Assembly (NCBI RefSeq): GCF_008629685.1
Contig: NZ_VWSF01000004.1
Span: 343,316 to 407,315, forward strand
DNA length: 64,000 nucleotides
Direction of reading: 5' to 3'
Source of the DNA: Adhaeribacter rhizoryzae
Lineage (GTDB): Bacteria > Bacteroidota > Bacteroidia > Cytophagales > Hymenobacteraceae
Shown one piece after another: positions 1 to 9,877 of this stretch (within the stretch, counting starts at the first letter, position 1; each line of letters begins with the position of its first letter). Below the pieces are notes generated by a model. That model was given only the letters and a program-made list of their open reading frames with translations, ran no database searches and was not told the DNA's origin. The position numbers and the translations under genes are program-made.

Positions 1-99
1 CGGAAGCATAACAACAAACGCAAGTATGCGGCCCAGGATTTAGGCATTTCCGAAAGAACGTTATACCGCAAATTAAAACAATATGGACTGGAAGAATAA
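1..99 (+). CDS. C-terminal end of a sigma-54-dependent (NtrC-type) regulator, 5' truncated by window
   Basis: The first 32 codons are open and end in TAA at 97-99. The residues read as a Fis-type helix-turn-helix: a basic stretch, then AAQDLGISERTLYRKLKQYG. This is the usual DNA-binding tail of AAA+ enhancer-binding proteins that activate sigma-54 RNA polymerase. Only the tail is visible, so the AAA+ core is inferred from this motif. The next gene starts inside its last codons (17-bp overlap), which suggests one transcript. A sigma-54-like promoter candidate lies before groES 2.7 kb downstream. Confidence 0.8.
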   Translation, partial: RKHNNKRKYAAQDLGISERTLYRKLKQYGLEE

Positions 100-613
100 A
101 AAGCAATTATTACTGATTCCCTTTTTTACTTTGCTTTTTACACTTACCGGCTGTATTAAATATTCCTTCACCGGTACCAACATAGACCCGAGTATAAAAA
201 CAATGACCATCCGGAATTTTGAAAATAACTCCGGAGAAGGGCCTTCTTTTTTAACTAACCTGGTAAGCGAAGAATTCAGAACTTATTTCCAACGGAATTC
301 AAATCTGAAACTAGCCCAGGATGGCGGCGATATTGAACTCGAAGGCCAGATACTGTCTTATAATTTTAGTCCGGCGGCCATCCAGAACGACGATACCCGC
401 GGCGATATTGCCGGTGCTAACCGATTGACCATCCGGTTGCAGGTGAAATACCACAATAACAAAGATCCAAAACAAGACTTTGATCAGGCTTTTTCTTCTT
501 TCCGGGACTTTCCGCAATCGCAGAATATTTCGCAGATAGACGAACGGGCTATTCGGGATATTTTAGAAAGAATGGTGCAGGATGTTTTTAACCGATCGCT
601 GGCAAACTGGTAA
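83..613 (+). CDS. lptE: LptE-like LPS-assembly lipoprotein
   Basis: A 176-residue lipoprotein. A basic N-terminus and hydrophobic helix lead to an LTGC lipobox with Cys24 as the lipidated residue. The mature part (KYSFTGTNIDPSIKTMTIRNFEN, with an Ile-Glu-Gly strand and an amphipathic C-terminal helix) fits the Bacteroidota LptE family. LptE plugs the LptD barrel in the outer membrane and helps place lipopolysaccharide on the cell surface. The start overlaps the upstream regulator by 17 bp, so the two are probably translationally coupled. The family call rests on overall pattern and gene order, because LptE has no catalytic motif. Confidence 0.8.
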   Translation: MDWKNKKQLLLIPFFTLLFTLTGCIKYSFTGTNIDPSIKTMTIRNFENNSGEGPSFLTNLVSEEFRTYFQRNSNLKLAQDGGDIELEGQILSYNFSPAAIQNDDTRGDIAGANRLTIRLQVKYHNNKDPKQDFDQAFSSFRDFPQSQNISQIDERAIRDILERMVQDVFNRSLANW

Positions 614-720
614 ATATTTAATATTATAATATCTTTGATTATTTAACCTTTAGCACTACAAACAACATTCAGCCATTAAGATTGTCCGCAGTAAAAATTG
701 GGCAGTTGAGAGAAGATTAA

Positions 721-2169
721 ATGAATAAAGCGGCTTTTCTAAATATTATTAATCATGTATCTTCTATTTCGGAGCAAGAAGTAGCCGAACTGGAAAAACT
801 GGCAGCAAGCTTTCCCTACTGCCAAACGGCGCATCTGCTATTGGCCAAGGCCGCTTACGACCATGGCAGCATGCTCTCGAACCAGCGCATCCGGCGGGCA
901 GCAGCCTGTGCTACTAACCGGCAGCTCCTGAAAAAGCTTATTTATACTTCAGCTCCAGAACTGGTGGTAGCCCCCGTTGAACCAGCATCTGTTAATCAAC
1001 ACCAAGTTACGGCCGAAGAGAGTATAGTAGTTGCCGCACCAATTATAGCAGAAAGCCCTGAACCAGAAGCAACAGAGCAGTTAGCGCTTGAAGCAGTAGT
1101 TGAAGATTACCCAACTGCGGAAGTTATTGAAGAAGTTACCACTGTTGAAGTTGAGAATGAAAGCCCGGCAGATGAGGAAATAATTGCAACAGAATTACTT
1201 CCTCCGTTAGAAACCGAAATACAATCGGCAGTTACCCCCGAAAATTTCTTAAACGAACCCGCAGCAGAAATAATTATTCAGCCGGAATTGCCGGCAAAGG
1301 TTGAGCAAGCAGATAGTGTGCTGGCCTATGATTTTTTTGAAGATCAGGACACCCTTTTTGCCATTGAAAACCTAACCCCGGCCGCGCCTTACCGCGACCC
1401 CGTAGCTGACTTTGTAAACAGCCTGGTAATTACCGAACCCGAAAACCTGCTGGCAGAAGTTTTAACAAATTCTGATTTTGCACCGGCAGAAACGGATAAT
1501 ATTCCGGAAAATAATAAGGAAGAATATTTAACAGAAGCGGAACCCAGGGTTATTACGGCGGAAGCCCTAACTGAAAATATTAGCAGCCCACAGCCGGAAG
1601 ACGCAGACGAAACGTTGGCGCGGTTTGATGAATATTTATTTAAGCCGGAAAAAGACGAGGAGGAATTACCCGCACCCGAACAGAAAACTTCTTATAAAGA
1701 AGAAATTGTTTATAAAGTATTCCGGGAAAACGAGCTGGGTTATTGGATGGCTTCCAGCCGTTTAGGCGAAACTATTCAGTTGAAAGATGAATTAACGCCG
1801 GCCGAGCCTTATTATTTTCAGCCGGAATTAATTCTGGAATACAGCAAGCAACACCAACTCGAAAGTTATGCCGCCCCGGTTGCTCCCTCTTTAAACCCGC
1901 AGTTTGATATAATTGATCAGTTCTTAAGGCAGAATCCAAAGCTGAAATCGATGGCCAACGTAAAAATCAAGGCCGAACCTCAGGAAGATTTATCTTCGAA
2001 AAGCACGAAAATAAAGAAAAACATGGCCTCCGAAACCTTGGCCAATATTCTGGTAAAGCAAGGTAAAATAAAGAAAGCCGTAAAAATATATGAGCACCTT
2101 ATATTGAAAATTCCGGAAAAAAAGGCTTACTTTGCATCTCAAATTGAAAAATTACAAAAGCTGACTTAA
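721..2169 (+). CDS. Conserved hypothetical protein with acidic low-complexity middle and TPR-like tail
   Basis: A 482-residue protein with no signal peptide. Residues 1-80 form a helical block (SEQEVAELEKLAASFPYCQTAHLLLAKAAY) that reads like a tetratricopeptide-type helical pair. Residues about 95-330 are rich in Glu, Ala, Pro and Val and probably disordered. The last 40 residues (ETLANILVKQGKIKKAVKIYEHL) look like one more TPR-type helix pair followed by a basic end. It sits 1 bp from secG and 107 bp after lptE, so it may be cotranscribed with envelope and export genes. A scaffold role is possible, but the function is unknown. Confidence 0.75.
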   Translation: MNKAAFLNIINHVSSISEQEVAELEKLAASFPYCQTAHLLLAKAAYDHGSMLSNQRIRRAAACATNRQLLKKLIYTSAPELVVAPVEPASVNQHQVTAEESIVVAAPIIAESPEPEATEQLALEAVVEDYPTAEVIEEVTTVEVENESPADEEIIATELLPPLETEIQSAVTPENFLNEPAAEIIIQPELPAKVEQADSVLAYDFFEDQDTLFAIENLTPAAPYRDPVADFVNSLVITEPENLLAEVLTNSDFAPAETDNIPENNKEEYLTEAEPRVITAEALTENISSPQPEDADETLARFDEYLFKPEKDEEELPAPEQKTSYKEEIVYKVFRENELGYWMASSRLGETIQLKDELTPAEPYYFQPELILEYSKQHQLESYAAPVAPSLNPQFDIIDQFLRQNPKLKSMANVKIKAEPQEDLSSKSTKIKKNMASETLANILVKQGKIKKAVKIYEHLILKIPEKKAYFASQIEKLQKLT

Positions 2170-2170
2170 A

Positions 2171-2590
2171 ATGTACATTGCTCTTATCAGTATCATTATT
2201 TTTATCTCTATTCTGCTGGTTTTGGTGGTATTATCGCAAAACTCTAAAGGCGGCGGCTTATCTAACCAATTTGGCGCTGGTTCGAGCAACCTGATAGGTG
2301 TTAAAAGAACCGGAGATTTACTTGAGCGCCTTACATGGGGTTTAGCCATTGGGTTAGTAGTACTTTCGTTAAGCTCTAACATGATAATTGATAAGAATGC
2401 TGGTGCCTTAAGAGCCAGAAGCGTGAACCAGGAACGGGCCAGCCAGCAAGGTGCCGCACCAGCCGCTCCCGTGGTACCGCAAACCGTTCCGAATGCAGGT
2501 AATGCCCCGGCCGGCACTAATAATGCCGCTCCTGCCCCGGCTACTCCTAACGCAACTACGCCAGCTACTACCGATACAACACAGCAGTAA
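2171..2590 (+). CDS. secG: Preprotein translocase subunit SecG
   Basis: A 139-residue membrane protein. Two transmembrane helices (about 3-22 and 54-73) flank the conserved SecG loop with SQNSKGGGLSNQFGAGSSN and GVKRTGDLLERLTW. SecG is the small stimulating subunit of the SecYEG channel in the inner membrane. After about residue 85 the protein carries an Ala/Pro/Asn/Thr-rich tail of about 50 residues that is longer than in E. coli SecG and is probably disordered. The start lies 1 bp after the preceding stop codon. A hairpin terminator follows. Confidence 0.93.
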   Translation: MYIALISIIIFISILLVLVVLSQNSKGGGLSNQFGAGSSNLIGVKRTGDLLERLTWGLAIGLVVLSLSSNMIIDKNAGALRARSVNQERASQQGAAPAAPVVPQTVPNAGNAPAGTNNAAPAPATPNATTPATTDTTQQ

Positions 2591-2610
2591 TATTTTTTTC
2601 CTGAAAAGAG

Positions 2611-2650
2611 AATCCGGTGATTTGATTTATTCCATCACCGGATTTTTTTT
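2611..2650 (+). terminator. Rho-independent terminator after secG
   Basis: A 10-bp stem, AATCCGGTGA paired with TCACCGGATT, has a loop of about 14 nt and is followed by a run of T. It lies 20 bp after the secG stop and separates the lptE-secG unit from groESL. Confidence 0.85.
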
Positions 2651-2716
2651 TACCGAATATTTAAAAATATTGATTTAAAAAAACTGACGTAAGCCGTGAC
2701 AAAGTTTCACTCTTAC

Positions 2717-2794
2717 CTGTCAGTAACCCGGCGGCTAAAACTGAAATTTTGACCTGAACTGTCAGAAAATTAGGAATGGCACAAGAAATGATAG
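2717..2794 (+). promoter_or_regulatory. Candidate sigma-54-type promoter with upstream CTGTCAG repeats before groES
   Basis: TGGCAC at 2777-2782 followed by ATGATAG gives GG, 10 nt, then GA. This is close to the sigma-54 -24/-12 pattern (GG-N10-GC), but the final C of the -12 element is A. Two direct copies of CTGTCAG lie upstream at 2717-2723 and 2759-2765 and could be activator sites. The groES start is about 90 bp downstream. No CIRCE inverted repeat is visible. The regulator fragment at the window start makes a sigma-54 circuit plausible, but the assignment is inference. Confidence 0.45.
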
Positions 2795-2885
2795 AAAGGC
2801 AATAGGTTTAAAAACCTGGATAAAGCCATCACTACTTGTAGATATTAAATTTAACTTATTAACTTAAACAAATAATTAAAAAACT

Positions 2886-3176
2886 ATGGCAGTAAATATT
2901 AAACCGTTAGCAGACCGCGTAATTGTAGCTCCTGCAGCAGCCGAAGAAAAAACTAAATCTGGTATTATTATTCCGGACACCGCCAAAGAAAAACCACAGC
3001 GTGGCGAAATCGTAGCCGTTGGCGAAGGTAAAATGTCAGATCAGGGTGTGTTGGTAAAGCCGCAATTAAAAGTTGGCGATCAGGTTTTATATGGCAAATA
3101 TGCCGGTACCGAAATTTCGATTGAAGGTACAGACTACCTGATTATGAAAGAGTCTGACATTTTTGCTGTATTGTAA
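2886..3176 (+). CDS. groES: Co-chaperonin GroES
   Basis: A 96-residue protein of the usual GroES length. It shows the conserved N-terminus ([10 protein letters not shown]), the mobile-loop region ([21 protein letters not shown]), and the family end ([13 protein letters not shown]). It caps the GroEL ring and helps fold cytosolic proteins with ATP. groEL follows after 71 bp on the same strand with no terminator between them, so this is the standard groESL operon. Confidence 0.98.
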   Translation: MAVNIKPLADRVIVAPAAAEEKTKSGIIIPDTAKEKPQRGEIVAVGEGKMSDQGVLVKPQLKVGDQVLYGKYAGTEISIEGTDYLIMKESDIFAVL

Positions 3177-3205
3177 TTTAATATCTAGAATCAAATTTGC
3201 CTTAA

Positions 3206-4888
<1,683 letters not shown>

Positions 4889-4917
4889 TTCACCCCTCCT
4901 TCTGTTTAATCATAAGA

Positions 4918-4950
4918 AAGCCCCGGTGTATGCCGGGGCTTTTTGTTTTT
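4918..4950 (+). terminator. Terminator between groEL and a convergent gene
   Basis: AAGCCCCGG pairs with CCGGGGCTT around a 6-nt loop, followed by TTTGTTTTT. It lies between convergent genes. The T tract is on the plus side, so it mainly serves groEL. Confidence 0.9.
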
Positions 4951-4986
4951 ACGCTATAGAAGAAATTCCAGATTGAATATTTTAGC

Positions 4987-5544
4987 TTACTTAATTATCA
5001 ATGTGCGCATTAGCCCGGTAGATTTCCGGTCTAAGCTGTCCTGGGCAATTATTACATCTTCTTCGTTCGGGATCAGATGCTGCACCGGCGCATAGCCCAG
5101 CAAATAATAATAGCCATTAGCGGTTTTAAATAAATATTCGGCTGAAATAAATTTACCTTTTCTATCTACCCCTCGCTTGTGCAAATAGGCCAGGCCACTC
5201 AGTTGTCGGGTTACAAAGCCGGTATTCTTAAATTTAGTAGTATCAGCGGTAGCAAGCGGGTTTCCCATAGCCGTATAAGTGGTTTTACCGGGCACATCTA
5301 CCAATTGGGAATAAACCGCAAGGTTCTCAGGTGCTTTCTCATTTAAAACTTTAATGTGCCGCTCGAATATTTTTTGCGCCTGGTTATTTATGCTACCTGG
5401 CTCCGGAACATTATTTACCTGAAAATTCGGATTTGAGCTTAATGGTATTGCGGCTGGGTTCTCTTGGCTAATTTGGTTGTTGGTGGTACAACTATTCAGA
5501 ACCGTAAAAGACAGTAGCGTAAAAAATAGGTAGTTCCGTTTCAT
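4987..5544 (-). CDS. Hypothetical lipoprotein
   Basis: A 185-residue protein with a typical lipoprotein signal: MKRNYLFFTLLSFTVLNSC with Cys19 as the likely lipidation site. The segment after Cys is rich in Asn, Gln and Ser and may be a linker. The globular part has short strands (TTYTAMGNPL, GKFISAEYLFKTANGYYYLLGYAPV) and no catalytic motif I recognise. The gene stands alone and converges on groEL. Its location in the envelope is predicted from the lipobox; the function is unknown. Confidence 0.75.
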   Translation of the reverse strand: MKRNYLFFTLLSFTVLNSCTTNNQISQENPAAIPLSSNPNFQVNNVPEPGSINNQAQKIFERHIKVLNEKAPENLAVYSQLVDVPGKTTYTAMGNPLATADTTKFKNTGFVTRQLSGLAYLHKRGVDRKGKFISAEYLFKTANGYYYLLGYAPVQHLIPNEEDVIIAQDSLDRKSTGLMRTLIIK

Positions 5545-5704
5545 CCTAATATCTGTGAAGTTTTATAAAGGGGTAAACGGGCCAGGACCTGATGGGTTAT
5601 AGGGCAACCCAGATTAGAAAGAAAATAAATGCTACTATTATTAATTGGTTATGTTGAGAGGGGATTTATTTTCAAACGCTGAAGGAGAAATGACATTATA
5701 ATGT

Positions 5705-5784
5705 ATGTCATAGGTAGCCTATTGAAACATCTAAATCTGATTTATAATGCTGTAATAGTTCCTTCGACAAGCTCAGGATGACCA
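5705..5784. repeat. Dispersed palindromic repeat, family D, copy 1 (degenerate)
   Basis: The right arm (5760-5784) contains CCTTCGACAAGCTCAGGATG. The left arm, starting near 5707 with GTCATAGGTAGCC and GAAACATCTAAA, matches it only loosely in reverse complement. The same arm sequences occur with better pairing at 29900-29976, so this is a decayed copy of a REP-like intergenic element. Confidence 0.6.
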
Positions 5785-5834
5785 ATAATATACACGTTTC
5801 GCTTTATAATGGTATTATTTGCCATTTATATAAA

Positions 5835-5870
5835 TAAAAAGCCTCTGCACAGATTAGGGCAGAGGCTTCT
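5835..5870 (-). terminator. Terminator of the POT transporter gene
   Basis: AAGCCTCTGC (5839-5848) pairs perfectly with GCAGAGGCTT (5859-5868). On the minus strand the stem is followed by TTTTTATTTA. It lies 22 bp beyond the stop codon of the minus-strand transporter gene. Confidence 0.88.
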
Positions 5871-5891
5871 AAAAAGGAAGTTATTTATAAA

Positions 5892-7244
5892 TTAGTGTAC
5901 GCCGTGCATTAATTTAACCAGCTTGCGCGATAACAGAAAAAGCAGGAAAGCCGCTACAAAAGCAATTCCCACAAATATCAGGAAGAAGCTAGACATAGAC
6001 TGGGTTTTGGCCATTTCATCGATCATACCGGCTAAAGCACCGCCAATGTAATTTCCAATAGCCGAAGCAAAAAACCATACTCCAAACATAACGCCAATTA
6101 AGCGGGCCGGCGATAATTTATTTACAAAAGACAAACCTACCGGCGATAAACAAAGCTCACCCATGGTATGCAGCAAATAAGCCAGTACCAGCCAAATCAT
6201 ACTCACACCGGCCGTTTCAGCACCTTGAGGAATAGATAATGAACCAAATACCAGCACCGCAAAGCCCAAGCCCAGCAAAAACAAACCAATGGCAAACTTA
6301 AAAGGACCGGAAGGATCTAAATTCTTTTTGGCCAGCTTTACCCATAACATAGAAAAGAACGGCGCTAAGGTAAAAATAAAGAACGCATTAATGGATTGAA
6401 ACCAGGTAGCTGGTACTTCCCAGCCGAAAATAGTACGATCAGTAAATTTATAAGCAAAAATATTCATGGAAGAACCAGCCTGTTCAAAAGCCAGCCAGAA
6501 TAAAATAGAGAAGAAAGATAGCGTTAATATTACTACCAGGCGGTCGCGCTCTACTTTGGTTAAAGGTTCTTTAGGCGTATTTACCACATTAGCGGCCTTT
6601 CGCTCGGGCTTTAAGCCAATTTTACCTAAGCGGTGGCGGCCAATATAAAATTGCACCAAGCCCAACACCATGCCAACGCCGGCGGCGCCAAAACCATAAT
6701 GCCAGCCAATATTTTCGCCCAAGTAACCGCATATTAAAGAACCTAAAAAGGCTCCCATGTTTATACCCATGTAAAAAATGGTATAAGCCGAGTCTTTTAA
6801 CTTACTGCCTTCGGGGTAAAGCTGCCCCACCATCGAAGAAATATTGGGTTTAAAAAAACCGTTGCCAATAATTAATAAACCTAAGCCCGCATAAAAAAAC
6901 GGCATAGGTTCAATAGCCAGCGAAGCATGGCCCAGCGCCATTAAGATGCCCCCAATAATAACCGCCGACCGGTAACCCAAAAATTTATCGGCTAGGTAAC
7001 CGCCAATTAAGGGCGTAACATAAACCAAACCCGTATAAATGCCATAAAGCTGGCCGGCTTCGGCTGAGGTCCAGCCCAACCCCCCTCTCGATACTTCTGA
7101 AATTAAATATAAAGTAAGCAAGGCCCGCATGCCGTAATAACTAAACCGCTCCCACATTTCGGTAAAGAAGAGCATGTAAAGCGAACTAGGATGTTTTTCT
7201 GCTATTTCTCCGGCGAGTCTTTCTTCCGCTAGCGTTTGTTCCAT
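5892..7244 (-). CDS. Proton-coupled oligopeptide transporter (POT/PTR2 family, MFS)
   Basis: A 450-residue inner-membrane protein with about 12 hydrophobic helices. The POT signature EMWERFSYYG (ExxERFxYYG) is at residues 29-38 in helix 1. The PTR2 motif follows as GGYLADKFLGYRSAVIIGG, then GNGFFKPNISSMVGQLYP. These transporters take up di- and tripeptides with protons. The helix near 375 carries GELCLSPVGLSFVNKLSP, another conserved POT segment. The gene is monocistronic with its own terminator. The length is slightly short of typical bacterial members but complete. Confidence 0.93.
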   Translation of the reverse strand: MEQTLAEERLAGEIAEKHPSSLYMLFFTEMWERFSYYGMRALLTLYLISEVSRGGLGWTSAEAGQLYGIYTGLVYVTPLIGGYLADKFLGYRSAVIIGGILMALGHASLAIEPMPFFYAGLGLLIIGNGFFKPNISSMVGQLYPEGSKLKDSAYTIFYMGINMGAFLGSLICGYLGENIGWHYGFGAAGVGMVLGLVQFYIGRHRLGKIGLKPERKAANVVNTPKEPLTKVERDRLVVILTLSFFSILFWLAFEQAGSSMNIFAYKFTDRTIFGWEVPATWFQSINAFFIFTLAPFFSMLWVKLAKKNLDPSGPFKFAIGLFLLGLGFAVLVFGSLSIPQGAETAGVSMIWLVLAYLLHTMGELCLSPVGLSFVNKLSPARLIGVMFGVWFFASAIGNYIGGALAGMIDEMAKTQSMSSFFLIFVGIAFVAAFLLFLLSRKLVKLMHGVH

Positions 7245-7620
7245 TTAAAAAATTTTAAAATAAAAGAGTATTTTTTTACAAGTTAAGTAAATCTACAAGC
7301 TATACCGCAAAATGCCAAATATTATTCTTTTACTATAAATAGCGGGCAACTTACTTAAACTAAATTATTCTTTTAACCTGCTGCAATAATATTTTGTTAA
7401 CGTTAATAGCAATAAAATAATGTACAGCTAGTATATTGGCTTAGAGCTTAAATAAATTTTATTTTTTGAAAGCGAAAAGGTTTGGTATTAGGATCTGACA
7501 AAACTCATTTTGAGGGGCATAGCAGCGCTACCTCCCGGAAAATAGACAAAGTCAGGTTATAATAGCAAACCTTTGCAGCCCAAAAGATAAATTTTAAACT
7601 TGCTCCTAAACAAAACAAAA
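7245..7620. other. Intergenic region between divergent genes, nothing assigned
   Basis: About 375 bp of AT-rich DNA between the minus-strand transporter and plus-strand rsmE. It should contain promoters for both, but I see no good TAnnTTTG element, repeat or small coding frame. Confidence 0.5.
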
Positions 7621-8331
7621 ATGCACCTTTTTTATACTCCCATTCTGCACGAACAAACCGTTATTTTACCCGAAGAAGAATCGAAGCACGCCATAAAAGT
7701 TTTGCGCTTGGTTAAAGGTAATTTCGTAAATTTAGTAGATGGTAGTGGTGGGTTTTACAAAGCAACTATTGAGCAGGATAATCCTAAAAAATGTGTTTTA
7801 CGGATTGTAGAAACGGTTAAGCAATTTGGTTACCGGCCATTTCATATTCACGTGGCGGTAGCACCCACTAAAAATATTGATCGGATAGAATGGTTTCTCG
7901 AAAAAGCGACAGAAATTGGGGTAAATCAAATATCTTTTTTGCTTTGCGAACGTTCAGAACGAAAGCAGGTTAATCTGGATCGGCTGGAGAAAGTAGTGGT
8001 AAGCGCCATGAAGCAATCCGTAAAAGCTTATAAGCCGGTGTTAACCGATATTATTCCGTTTAAAGAGTTTATAAAAAATATTCAACCCGATAATACGTAT
8101 ATAGCGCATCTGGAAGAGCACGACAGAACCCCTTTGCACAGAATAAACTTACGCGATTCGGCTTGTGTACTAATTGGTCCTGAAGGTGATTTTAGCCCCG
8201 CCGAGATAAAGCTGGCTTATGAAAAAAATATTAAACCCATAACCTTGGGCAACAGCCGGTTGCGTACCGAAACGGCGGCGCTGGTAGCCTGCCATACCTT
8301 AAATTTATTATACGAAATGAAAATTGCTTAA
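7621..8331 (+). CDS. rsmE: 16S rRNA (uracil-1498-N3)-methyltransferase RsmE
   Basis: A 236-residue SPOUT methyltransferase, counted from ATG at 7621. An in-frame TTG seven codons upstream is a less likely start because the family begins at MHLFYTP. The N-terminal PUA-like part contains EESKHAIKVLRL. The C-terminal trefoil-knot motifs are IGPEGDFSPAEI and LGNSRLRTETAAL, which bind S-adenosylmethionine. The enzyme methylates U1498 of 16S rRNA in the decoding region. The next gene begins 15 bp downstream, so the two are likely cotranscribed. Confidence 0.95.
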   Translation: MHLFYTPILHEQTVILPEEESKHAIKVLRLVKGNFVNLVDGSGGFYKATIEQDNPKKCVLRIVETVKQFGYRPFHIHVAVAPTKNIDRIEWFLEKATEIGVNQISFLLCERSERKQVNLDRLEKVVVSAMKQSVKAYKPVLTDIIPFKEFIKNIQPDNTYIAHLEEHDRTPLHRINLRDSACVLIGPEGDFSPAEIKLAYEKNIKPITLGNSRLRTETAALVACHTLNLLYEMKIA

Positions 8332-8346
8332 CTGCATTTATAAATC

Positions 8347-9009
8347 ATGAAATATTTATTCTCTTTCTTTTTAACCTTGTTTACCGTCATTGGCAGCCTG
8401 GCGCAAAACCCTAGTTTCCAGATTGCCAAATTAAAATACAATGGCGGCGGCGATTGGTACGCCAACAAAACTTCTTTGCCCAATTTAATTAAGTTCTGCA
8501 ACCAGAACCTGAGCATGAATATTAACAAAGACGAAGCTATTGTGGAGGTTGGCAGCACCGAATTATTTAGCTACCCGTTTGTGCACGTGACCGGCCACGG
8601 CAACGTGGTTTTCTCCGATGCCGAAGCCGAAAACTTACGAAAATACCTGGTAAACGGCGGCTTTCTGCATATTGATGATAATTATGGCTTAGACAAATAC
8701 ATCCGGACCGAAATGAAGAAAGTTTTTCCGGAACTGAGTTTTGTAGAAATACCCTTTAACCACCCTATTTATCACCAGAAATATAAGTTTCCGAAAGGCT
8801 TGCCTAAAATTCACGAGCACGATAATAAAACGCCGCAAGGGTTTGGTATTATTTACCAGGGCCGGTTGGTTTGCTTTTATTCTTACGAGTGCGACTTAGG
8901 CAACGGCTGGGAAGATCAGGAAATTTACAACGATCCGGAAGAAAAGCGCCAATTAGCTTTACGCATGGGCGCCAATATTTTGTCTTATGCTCTCACTAAT
9001 TTCGATTAA
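8347..9009 (+). CDS. DUF4159 domain protein, secreted
   Basis: A 220-residue protein with a cleavable signal peptide (MKYLFSFFLTLFTVIGSLAQ). The mature part matches the DUF4159 pattern: FQIAKLKYNGGGDWYANKTSLPNL near the start, VHVTGHGNVVFSDAE, and LRKYLVNGGFLHIDDNYG near residue 110. The domain is thought to have a glutamine-amidotransferase-like fold, and its activity is not established. It follows rsmE by 15 bp. In related bacteria DUF4159 genes often lie near MoxR-type or TldD-type genes, which are absent here. Confidence 0.85.
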   Translation: MKYLFSFFLTLFTVIGSLAQNPSFQIAKLKYNGGGDWYANKTSLPNLIKFCNQNLSMNINKDEAIVEVGSTELFSYPFVHVTGHGNVVFSDAEAENLRKYLVNGGFLHIDDNYGLDKYIRTEMKKVFPELSFVEIPFNHPIYHQKYKFPKGLPKIHEHDNKTPQGFGIIYQGRLVCFYSYECDLGNGWEDQEIYNDPEEKRQLALRMGANILSYALTNFD

Positions 9010-9165
9010 TAAATAACCGGCCGCTAACATCCGGCCTTCCTGAAATCCCGTAATATATTCCTTTTGGGCAACGCGCGGAAATTAGATTATTTTAAATATA
9101 TTACCGAAAAAAACGGTTTATAAAAGTACCAACACCTGACAAAAACACCCAGCAAAAGATAGCGA

Positions 9166-9729
9166 ATGGATACCATTGTTTATTTAAAAAACATGTTGCG
9201 CGACAAACAGGTCGCTTCTTTTACCCCTACTTCTATCTTTGGCATTAAAAAAGTCTGCGATAAAATAGATTTTCGGAAGAAAAACGTAATAATTGAGTAT
9301 GGCCCCGGCACCGGCGTTTTTACGCGCTACCTCCTCAATCATTTAACGCCCGATTCTACCTTAATTTTAATCGAAAGAAACCTGGATTTTGTAAATATTC
9401 TGCAAAGCTCTTTTCGCGACCCACGGTTGGTTATATACCACGAAAGCGCCGAAAATGTGGTGGAGTTACTGGCCCGCAGCGGGGCTAAAAACGCCGACTA
9501 TATTATTTCGGGCATTCCTTTTTCTTTCCTGCCGCATCCGCTCCGGAATAATATTGTGCAAAAATCAGCGGAGTGCCTGCGCCCTGGTGGTAAATTTCTG
9601 GCCTACCAAACTTTTTTCCAGTTAGATAAATTTCTGAAAGATTACCTGGAACTGCACTTTAAAAAAGTAAAAACCGAGTTCTGCATCCGCAATGCCCCGC
9701 CTATCCGCATTTTTGAAGCGATAAAGTAA
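9166..9729 (+). CDS. SAM-dependent methyltransferase, phospholipid/rRNA-adenine methyltransferase-like
   Basis: A 187-residue class I methyltransferase. SAM-binding motif I is IIEYGPGTG at residues 42-50, followed by an acidic residue at the end of strand 2 (LILIERN). Motif IV is YIISGIPFSFLP. The size and the order FLKNxLxxxxVASFTPTS suggest the small family related to PmtA phospholipid N-methyltransferases and KsgA-like proteins. The substrate cannot be read from sequence. The gene stands alone after DUF4159 (156 bp gap) and converges on the VOC gene. Confidence 0.8.
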   Translation: MDTIVYLKNMLRDKQVASFTPTSIFGIKKVCDKIDFRKKNVIIEYGPGTGVFTRYLLNHLTPDSTLILIERNLDFVNILQSSFRDPRLVIYHESAENVVELLARSGAKNADYIISGIPFSFLPHPLRNNIVQKSAECLRPGGKFLAYQTFFQLDKFLKDYLELHFKKVKTEFCIRNAPPIRIFEAIK

Positions 9730-9730
9730 C

Positions 9731-9863
9731 CAGTAACGGTAAGTGTTTATAAAATTGTGGCATTTGAAAAACTAAAGGTTCAAATAACCACGAAAGCAAA
9801 ATCGCGATTCAAAGTCGAATGCTTAAGGTCAAGCCACAATTTTAGAAGCCCACTGTTGGGCGT
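9731..9863 (-). repeat. attC-like palindromic element downstream of the VOC gene
   Basis: Twelve-base arms TAAAATTGTGGC (9750-9761) and GCCACAATTTTA (9833-9844) pair perfectly and are separated by 71 bp that itself has partly complementary halves (GGCATT near 9760, GAATGC near 9817). Outside the arms, on the minus strand, a GCCCAAC box (plus strand GTTGGGC, 9855-9861) begins the element and CCGTTA (plus TAACGG, 9734-9739) ends it. This layout resembles integron attC recombination sites, but the second core box does not fit GTTRRRY. No integrase is in the window. Confidence 0.4.
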
Positions 9864-9877
9864 TCTTTGTATTCTGC

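Larger units (their letters stand above)
5545..5891. other. Intergenic region with a degenerate palindromic repeat and a terminator
   Basis: No coding frame is credible here. The region holds a family-D repeat copy (5705-5784) and the hairpin terminator of the peptide transporter (5835-5870). The remainder is AT-rich and unremarkable. Confidence 0.7.

Noticed and set aside
2451..2678. Frame of 75 codons overlapping the secG end
   Set aside because: Out-of-frame shadow of the Pro/Ala-rich SecG tail that runs through the terminator hairpin.
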